NCBI RefSeq assembly: GCF_020889785.1
Contig: NZ_JACMYK010000006.1
Span: 107,501-159,187 of the forward strand
Direction of reading: 5' to 3'
DNA length: 51,687 nucleotides
Origin: Bradyrhizobium acaciae
GTDB taxonomy: Bacteria > Pseudomonadota > Alphaproteobacteria > Rhizobiales > Xanthobacteraceae
The notes beneath the pieces are model-generated. The model was not told where the DNA came from, did no database searches, and saw only the letters and a program-made list of their open reading frames with translations. This document shows positions 48,109 to 51,687 of this stretch, in pieces. The translations under genes and the position numbers were made by a program. The stretch's first letter is position 1, and each line of letters starts with the position of its first letter.

Positions 48109-49506
48109 TCAGCCCAATTTTCGCTCTTTTTCCAGCCGCTTGGCCCAGGCTTTGGCCTGCGCCATCACATTCTTCGGCGCCGTGCCGCCAAACGAGGTCC
48201 GGCTCTTCACCGAAGATTCGACGCTGAGCACCTTCAGCGCCTCAGCCGTAATCTTCGGCTCGACCTCCTGCATGGCCGCCAACGGTAATTCGTGCAGCGC
48301 CACGCCCTGCTTCGAGGCCAGGCCGACGATGCGCCCGGTCACATGGTGGGCATCGCGGAACGGCATTTTCAGGGTGCGCACCAGCCAGTCGGCAAGGTCG
48401 GTCGCGGTCGCGTAGCCCTCGCCGGCCGCGGCCTTCATCTTGGCCTCGTCCGGCACCAGGTCCTCGACCATGCCGGTCATGGCGCGGATCGCGAGCGACA
48501 GCGCCGCGAACGCCTCCATCGCGCCCTCCTTGTCCTCCTGCATGTCCTTTTGATAGGCGAGCGGCAGGCCCTTCATCACGATCAGGAGCGCGGTGAGCGC
48601 ACCGATCACGCGGCCGGTCTTGGCACGCACCAGCTCGGCGGCGTCCGGGTTGCGCTTCTGCGGCATGATCGACGAGCCGGTGGTGAACTTGTCGCTGAGC
48701 TTGACGAGACCGACCAGCGGCGAAGTCCAGATCACGATCTCCTCGGCGAAGCGCGACATGTGCACCGCGCAGATCGCGGCTGCCGACAGCGTCTCCAGCA
48801 CGAAATCGCGGTCGGACACCGCATCGAGCGAATTGGCCATCGGCCGGTCGAAGCCGAGCGCCTTGGCGGTCGCCGCGCGGTCGATCGGAAACGAGGTGCC
48901 GGCGAGCGCGGCGGCGCCGAGCGGCGATTCATTCAGCCGCTTGCGCGCGTCGGTAAAGCGGCCACGGTCGCGACCGGCCATCTCGACATAGGCCAGCAGA
49001 TGATGGCCGAAGGTCACCGGCTGCGCGGTCTGCAGATGCGTGAAGCCCGGCATGACCGTTCCGGCATGCTCCAGCGCACGGGTGACCAGCGCCTGCTGGA
49101 ACGCGGCCAGCGCAGCATCGGTCTCGTCGATTGTATCGCGGACATAGAGCCGGAAATCGGTTGCGACCTGGTCGTTGCGCGACCGGGCGGTATGCAGCCG
49201 GCCCGCGGCGGGTCCGATCAGTTCGGACAGCCGCGACTCGACATTCATATGGATGTCCTCGAGCGCGCGCTTGAAGTCGAAATCGCCCTTGCCGATTTCT
49301 GACAAAATCGTGTCTAGACCTTTGCCGATATTTTTCGCATCAGCTGACGTGATGATGCCTTGCGCGGCGAGCATCGCGGCGTGGGCCTTGGACGCGGCAA
49401 TGTCCTGGGCATAAAGGTGACGGTCGACGTCGATGGAGACGTTGATTTCCTCCATGATCGCGTCGGGACGTTCCGAGAACCGGCCGCCCCACATCTTGTT
49501 GCTCAT
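48109..49506 (-). CDS. argH: Argininosuccinate lyase
   Basis: 465 aa. Splits argininosuccinate to arginine and fumarate in the cytosol. The fumarase-superfamily signature [12 protein letters not shown], the [13 protein letters not shown] block and the [12 protein letters not shown] block are all intact, including the catalytic Ser in the mobile loop and the active-site His. The length matches bacterial ArgH. ATG 49506 gives the family's typical [12 protein letters not shown] start; the frame extends 31 codons upstream without similarity. It is divergent from tlpA across 128 nt and followed by lptM and lysA on the same strand. Confidence 0.97.
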   Translation of the reverse strand: MSNKMWGGRFSERPDAIMEEINVSIDVDRHLYAQDIAASKAHAAMLAAQGIITSADAKNIGKGLDTILSEIGKGDFDFKRALEDIHMNVESRLSELIGPAAGRLHTARSRNDQVATDFRLYVRDTIDETDAALAAFQQALVTRALEHAGTVMPGFTHLQTAQPVTFGHHLLAYVEMAGRDRGRFTDARKRLNESPLGAAALAGTSFPIDRAATAKALGFDRPMANSLDAVSDRDFVLETLSAAAICAVHMSRFAEEIVIWTSPLVGLVKLSDKFTTGSSIMPQKRNPDAAELVRAKTGRVIGALTALLIVMKGLPLAYQKDMQEDKEGAMEAFAALSLAIRAMTGMVEDLVPDEAKMKAAAGEGYATATDLADWLVRTLKMPFRDAHHVTGRIVGLASKQGVALHELPLAAMQEVEPKITAEALKVLSVESSVKSRTSFGGTAPKNVMAQAKAWAKRLEKERKLG

Positions 49507-49634
49507 GACATCTCGCTCACGAATTTGTATTTCAGGCCGTGCTGCCCCTGTGCCGGAGCGGCGAAACAGCATGGCGGTTCCGGTCGTAATTCCCGGCACT
49601 GCTTAGCCACATCTGACCCAGGATGACAAACGAT

Positions 49635-50327
49635 ATGCCCGAGACGACCCCATCCGAACCGACCGCCAAGTCGAGTGCCAGGCCGACTGCCAAGTGGCGC
49701 ATTCCGCTGGTGATCGGCGCCGTGCTGGCCGGGGCCGCGATCGGCTATGTCGGGGTCTCCGGCCTCAAGCATCCCGCGGGCGGCGATCTCGCCTGCAACA
49801 GCGCGGTGGATCTGGCCAAGAAGATCGCCCCGCTTGCCCATGGCGAAGTCGCGGCGCTGACTATGGCGACCGCGCCCTTGAAGCTGCCCGACCTGACGTT
49901 CGAGGACGCCAACGGCCAGCCGAAGAAGCTCTCGGACTGGCGCGGCAAGACTGTGCTCGTGAATTTGTGGGCGACCTGGTGCGTGCCCTGCCGCAAGGAG
50001 ATGCCGGCGCTCGACAGCCTGCAGACCAAGCTCGGCGGCAAGGATTTCGAGGTGGTGGCGATCAACATCGACACCCGCGACCCGGACAAGCCGAAGAACT
50101 TCCTGAAGGAAGCCAATCTGACCAGTCTCGGCTATTTCAGCGACCAGAAAGCCAAAGTCTTTCAGGACCTTAAGAACATAGGCAAGGCGCTGGGCATGCC
50201 GACCTCTGTGCTGGTCGACGGCAAGGGCTGCGAAATCGCCAATATCGCCGGTCCCGCCGAATGGGCGAGCGACGATGCGATCAAGCTGGTGAAGGCGGCG
50301 CTGGCCCCGGCCGCGGCCGGGTTCTGA
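49635..50327 (+). CDS. tlpA: Membrane-anchored thiol:disulfide protein TlpA
   Basis: 230 aa. An N-terminal anchor (about residues 20-40) is followed by a periplasmic thioredoxin fold with active site WATWCVPCRKE (WCVPC near 115-119) and the cis-Pro loop GMPTSVLVD. It closely resembles Bradyrhizobium TlpA, which reduces copper-site cysteines of cytochrome aa3 subunit II and its chaperone during oxidase assembly. An extra pair of cysteines (near residues 54 and 197) is also found in TlpA. ATG 49635 is chosen (AGGA at 49620-49623); ATG 49623 is possible. It is divergent from argH, as in Bradyrhizobium. Confidence 0.94.
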   Translation: MPETTPSEPTAKSSARPTAKWRIPLVIGAVLAGAAIGYVGVSGLKHPAGGDLACNSAVDLAKKIAPLAHGEVAALTMATAPLKLPDLTFEDANGQPKKLSDWRGKTVLVNLWATWCVPCRKEMPALDSLQTKLGGKDFEVVAINIDTRDPDKPKNFLKEANLTSLGYFSDQKAKVFQDLKNIGKALGMPTSVLVDGKGCEIANIAGPAEWASDDAIKLVKAALAPAAAGF

Positions 50328-50516
50328 TCAGGCGACGGCGTTGAGATTGCCGCCGATGCCGGCACCGAGATTGGCGGTCGACGGCGTGCCGAGCAGGGTC
50401 TGAACCGCAGACCTCTCCGCATCGAGATTCTGCTTGGCCACCCGGGTCGCGATCTCGCCCTGCAGGTTGCCCTGCTGCATCGACAAGATGCTCGACACCA
50501 TGCTCATCATGTCCAT
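50328..50516 (-). CDS. Small YjfB-like protein (62 aa)
   Basis: 62 aa, with helical N-terminus MDMMSMVSSILSMQQGNLQ and a Gly/Ala/Asn tail. This pattern resembles the YjfB putative motility protein family, small proteins near flagellar or chemotaxis genes in other bacteria; no such genes are present here. Its stop codon abuts the tlpA stop base to base (TGA-TCA). I am fairly sure of the coding call and less of the family. Confidence 0.7.
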   Translation of the reverse strand: MDMMSMVSSILSMQQGNLQGEIATRVAKQNLDAERSAVQTLLGTPSTANLGAGIGGNLNAVA

Positions 50517-50585
50517 GCGCGGTACTCCCGGAACTGGCTCTGGGGTAGCGCGCGAAAGTTAATACTCGGGTAATGCATGACCGCG

Positions 50586-50804
50586 TCAGGCTGACGCATC
50601 GTCGTCTTCATGGCGCAGCAAGTCGCCGGGCTGGCACTTCAGATAGGTGCAGATCCGTTCCAACGTATCGAACCTGACGCCCTTCACCTTGCCCTGCTTG
50701 AGCAGGGACAAATTGGCCTCGGTGATCCCGACATATTCGGCGAGCTCCTTCGATTTCACGTTGCGCTCGGCGAGCATCACGTTGAGCCGGACCCGGATCG
50801 GCAT
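50586..50804 (-). CDS. Small XRE/YozG-type helix-turn-helix regulator
   Basis: 72 aa. A compact Cro/CI-like DNA-binding domain: VRLNVMLAERNVKSKELAEY, then VGITEANLSLLKQGKVKGVR with TLERICTYLKCQPGDLL. The latter pattern is typical of YozG-type regulators that sit next to DUF2975 membrane proteins. ATG 50804 lies 10 nt after the DUF2975 stop; a longer frame overlaps that gene. Together they form an operon, and the regulator may bind the AT-rich palindrome ahead of the pair. Confidence 0.88.
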   Translation of the reverse strand: MPIRVRLNVMLAERNVKSKELAEYVGITEANLSLLKQGKVKGVRFDTLERICTYLKCQPGDLLRHEDDDASA

Positions 50805-50814
50805 CGCAACTGCC

Positions 50815-51390
50815 TCAAACGAATTGCGCGTGCTCGTCGGCGATCGCATTGGCTTCGGCCATCACCCAGGCCGTGACCGCGACCAGGCCGGCAAACAGCA
50901 GCGCCAGCAGCGTATCGGAGCCAAACGCGATGACGACGGACTTGCCCAGCGCGTAGGTCTGCCAGCTCAGCAGGATCGAGAGCAGTGCGCCGATCAGCGG
51001 CTTCAGCAAGGTCGAGACCAGCATCGCGATCGCGAGGTCGCGCAACCCCGTGACGTTTTCGGCCGTGAAGAACCGCCCGTCCGCGAACGACGTGAAGCAG
51101 CGGCGCACGCGCGACAGTCCCCAGATCAGACAGGCCAGCGGCAACGCCGAGACAATGAGACCCATCAGGCGAACCAGCCAGCCGATCGGATGGAAGGCGA
51201 TGCCGGTCAGCCCCGCATCGCGCAGGATCGCCTCATCCGGGCTCGTCAGCCAATAGGCCAGCAGGCCCACGGCGAGCACGAACGAGATGCCGGTGCACGC
51301 ATAGGCGAGCATGCGGCTGACCACACTGATGCGTTCAAGACGCGCCGGTCGCGCGGACTGCGGAAGCTCTGACGAGAGGGACGCGGGCAT
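50815..51390 (-). CDS. DUF2975 membrane protein
   Basis: 191 aa, with four membrane segments (about residues 25-48, 71-92, 114-140 and 150-175). DUF2975 proteins nearly always pair with a small YozG-like regulator, and here that gene follows after 10 nt. The usual idea is a membrane sensor that controls the regulator, but there is no proof. ATG 51390 follows GAGG with six nt spacing; a TTG two codons upstream is the alternative. It is divergent from an exported protein gene. Confidence 0.87.
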   Translation of the reverse strand: MPASLSSELPQSARPARLERISVVSRMLAYACTGISFVLAVGLLAYWLTSPDEAILRDAGLTGIAFHPIGWLVRLMGLIVSALPLACLIWGLSRVRRCFTSFADGRFFTAENVTGLRDLAIAMLVSTLLKPLIGALLSILLSWQTYALGKSVVIAFGSDTLLALLFAGLVAVTAWVMAEANAIADEHAQFV

Positions 51391-51416
51391 ATTCAACCTC
51401 GGGACTATTGACCAAG

Positions 51417-51437
51417 TATTATTGTTTTACGATAATA
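51417..51437. promoter_or_regulatory. AT-rich palindrome, candidate operator of the DUF2975/HTH pair
   Basis: TATTATTG-TTTTA-CGATAATA (51417-51437), a 7-of-8 inverted repeat, in the 84-nt gap between the DUF2975 gene and the divergent exported protein. The base composition differs sharply from the GC-rich surroundings. It is the likely binding site for the adjacent small XRE regulator and may control both directions. Confidence 0.5.
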
Positions 51438-51474
51438 ATTATCTGCGAGTCAACATGCATTGAAAGGCAGCCTC

Positions 51475-51687
51475 ATGCTGAACCGCCCGACCCGCACCAT
51501 CTGTGCCCTCCTCGTGCTGACGACCGCTGCGCACGCTCAGCCTTCGACATCGCATGGACAGATCTCGGTCGCGCAGGTCAGGGCGATGTTGGACCAGGCC
51601 GCGACCAATCCCACCGCGCGGCAAACGCTGACAGCCTATCTGGCCGGCACCGGCGAAGCCGCCGGCTGGCTGCTCGATGCGCGCGCG
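51475..51687 (+). CDS. Exported protein, 5' part (cut by window end)
   Basis: 71 codons remain open at the window edge. ATG 51475 has AAAGGCAG upstream. The N-terminus is a signal peptide (RTICALLVLTTAAHAQ, cleavage after AHA near residue 21), followed by a helical segment (VAQVRAMLDQAATNP) and TARQTLTAYLAGTGEAA. I do not recognise the family. It is divergent from the DUF2975/HTH operon, with a palindrome between. Confidence 0.75.
   Translation, partial: MLNRPTRTICALLVLTTAAHAQPSTSHGQISVAQVRAMLDQAATNPTARQTLTAYLAGTGEAAGWLLDARA

Overview
The window is chromosomal DNA of a high-GC alphaproteobacterium, very probably Bradyrhizobium or a close relative in the Nitrobacteraceae. The evidence is the 16S rRNA text, a 16S-tRNA-Ile-tRNA-Ala-23S operon whose 23S has a long insertion in helix 9, a TlpA thioredoxin next to argH, a SAM-II riboswitch before metX, a CpdR-type regulator, and several families of short palindromic intergenic repeats. 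No phage, plasmid, CRISPR array, integrase or transposase was seen. Most of the window reads as ordinary conserved chromosome.

Layout. 1-3.94 kb: a ribosomal RNA operon read on the minus strand (23S cut by the window edge), with its leader and a strong sigma-70-type promoter. 4.5-9.6 kb: an M23 envelope peptidase, a small unknown protein and clpB. 9.8-13.6 kb: an XRE-cupin regulator divergent from a GNAT acetyltransferase with a palindrome between them, a MOSC protein, a secreted Cys/His amidase-like protein and an alpha/beta hydrolase. 13.8-18.9 kb: an amino-acid block, with metX-metW (minus) under a SAM-II riboswitch and a terminator/antiterminator pair, divergent from chorismate mutase-hisC-prephenate dehydrogenase (plus). 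19.3-24.2 kb: a membrane protein, a DcaP-like porin, a GFA-type zinc protein, a DUF2125 protein and a ChaC-like cyclotransferase.

24.3-34.8 kb is the most accessory-looking part: an exported TPR-caspase protein, an RND efflux pump without an adaptor gene and with a Ser/Thr/Ala-rich insertion, and a roughly 1,550-residue autotransporter. The autotransporter is followed by a decayed 3' fragment of an aldehyde dehydrogenase gene. 34.8-39.5 kb: plsC-like and ydcF-like genes, ftsX-ftsE, a zinc-ribbon membrane protein and a CpdR-like response regulator. 39.6-44.6 kb: three TadE/TadG pseudopilin-type genes apart from any Tad secretion machinery, and a large TIGR02302/DUF4175 protein. 44.8-51.7 kb: a carboxymuconolactone-decarboxylase-like protein, a beta-hydroxyacid dehydrogenase flanked by two copies of one palindromic element, the argH-lptM-lysA run divergent from tlpA, a small YjfB-like protein, a DUF2975/HTH pair with an AT-rich palindrome, and the start of an exported protein cut by the window end.

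How parts work together. MetX and MetW form the entry to methionine synthesis, and the leader gives a direct SAM-feedback route. The three downstream plus-strand genes carry chorismate towards tyrosine. ArgH and LysA make arginine and lysine. FtsEX and the CpdR-like regulator concern division and cell-cycle control. I did not find convincing evidence of a wholly new system. The items most worth a second look are the riboswitch-coupled switch hairpins, the aldehyde dehydrogenase remnant beside the autotransporter, and the RND insertion.
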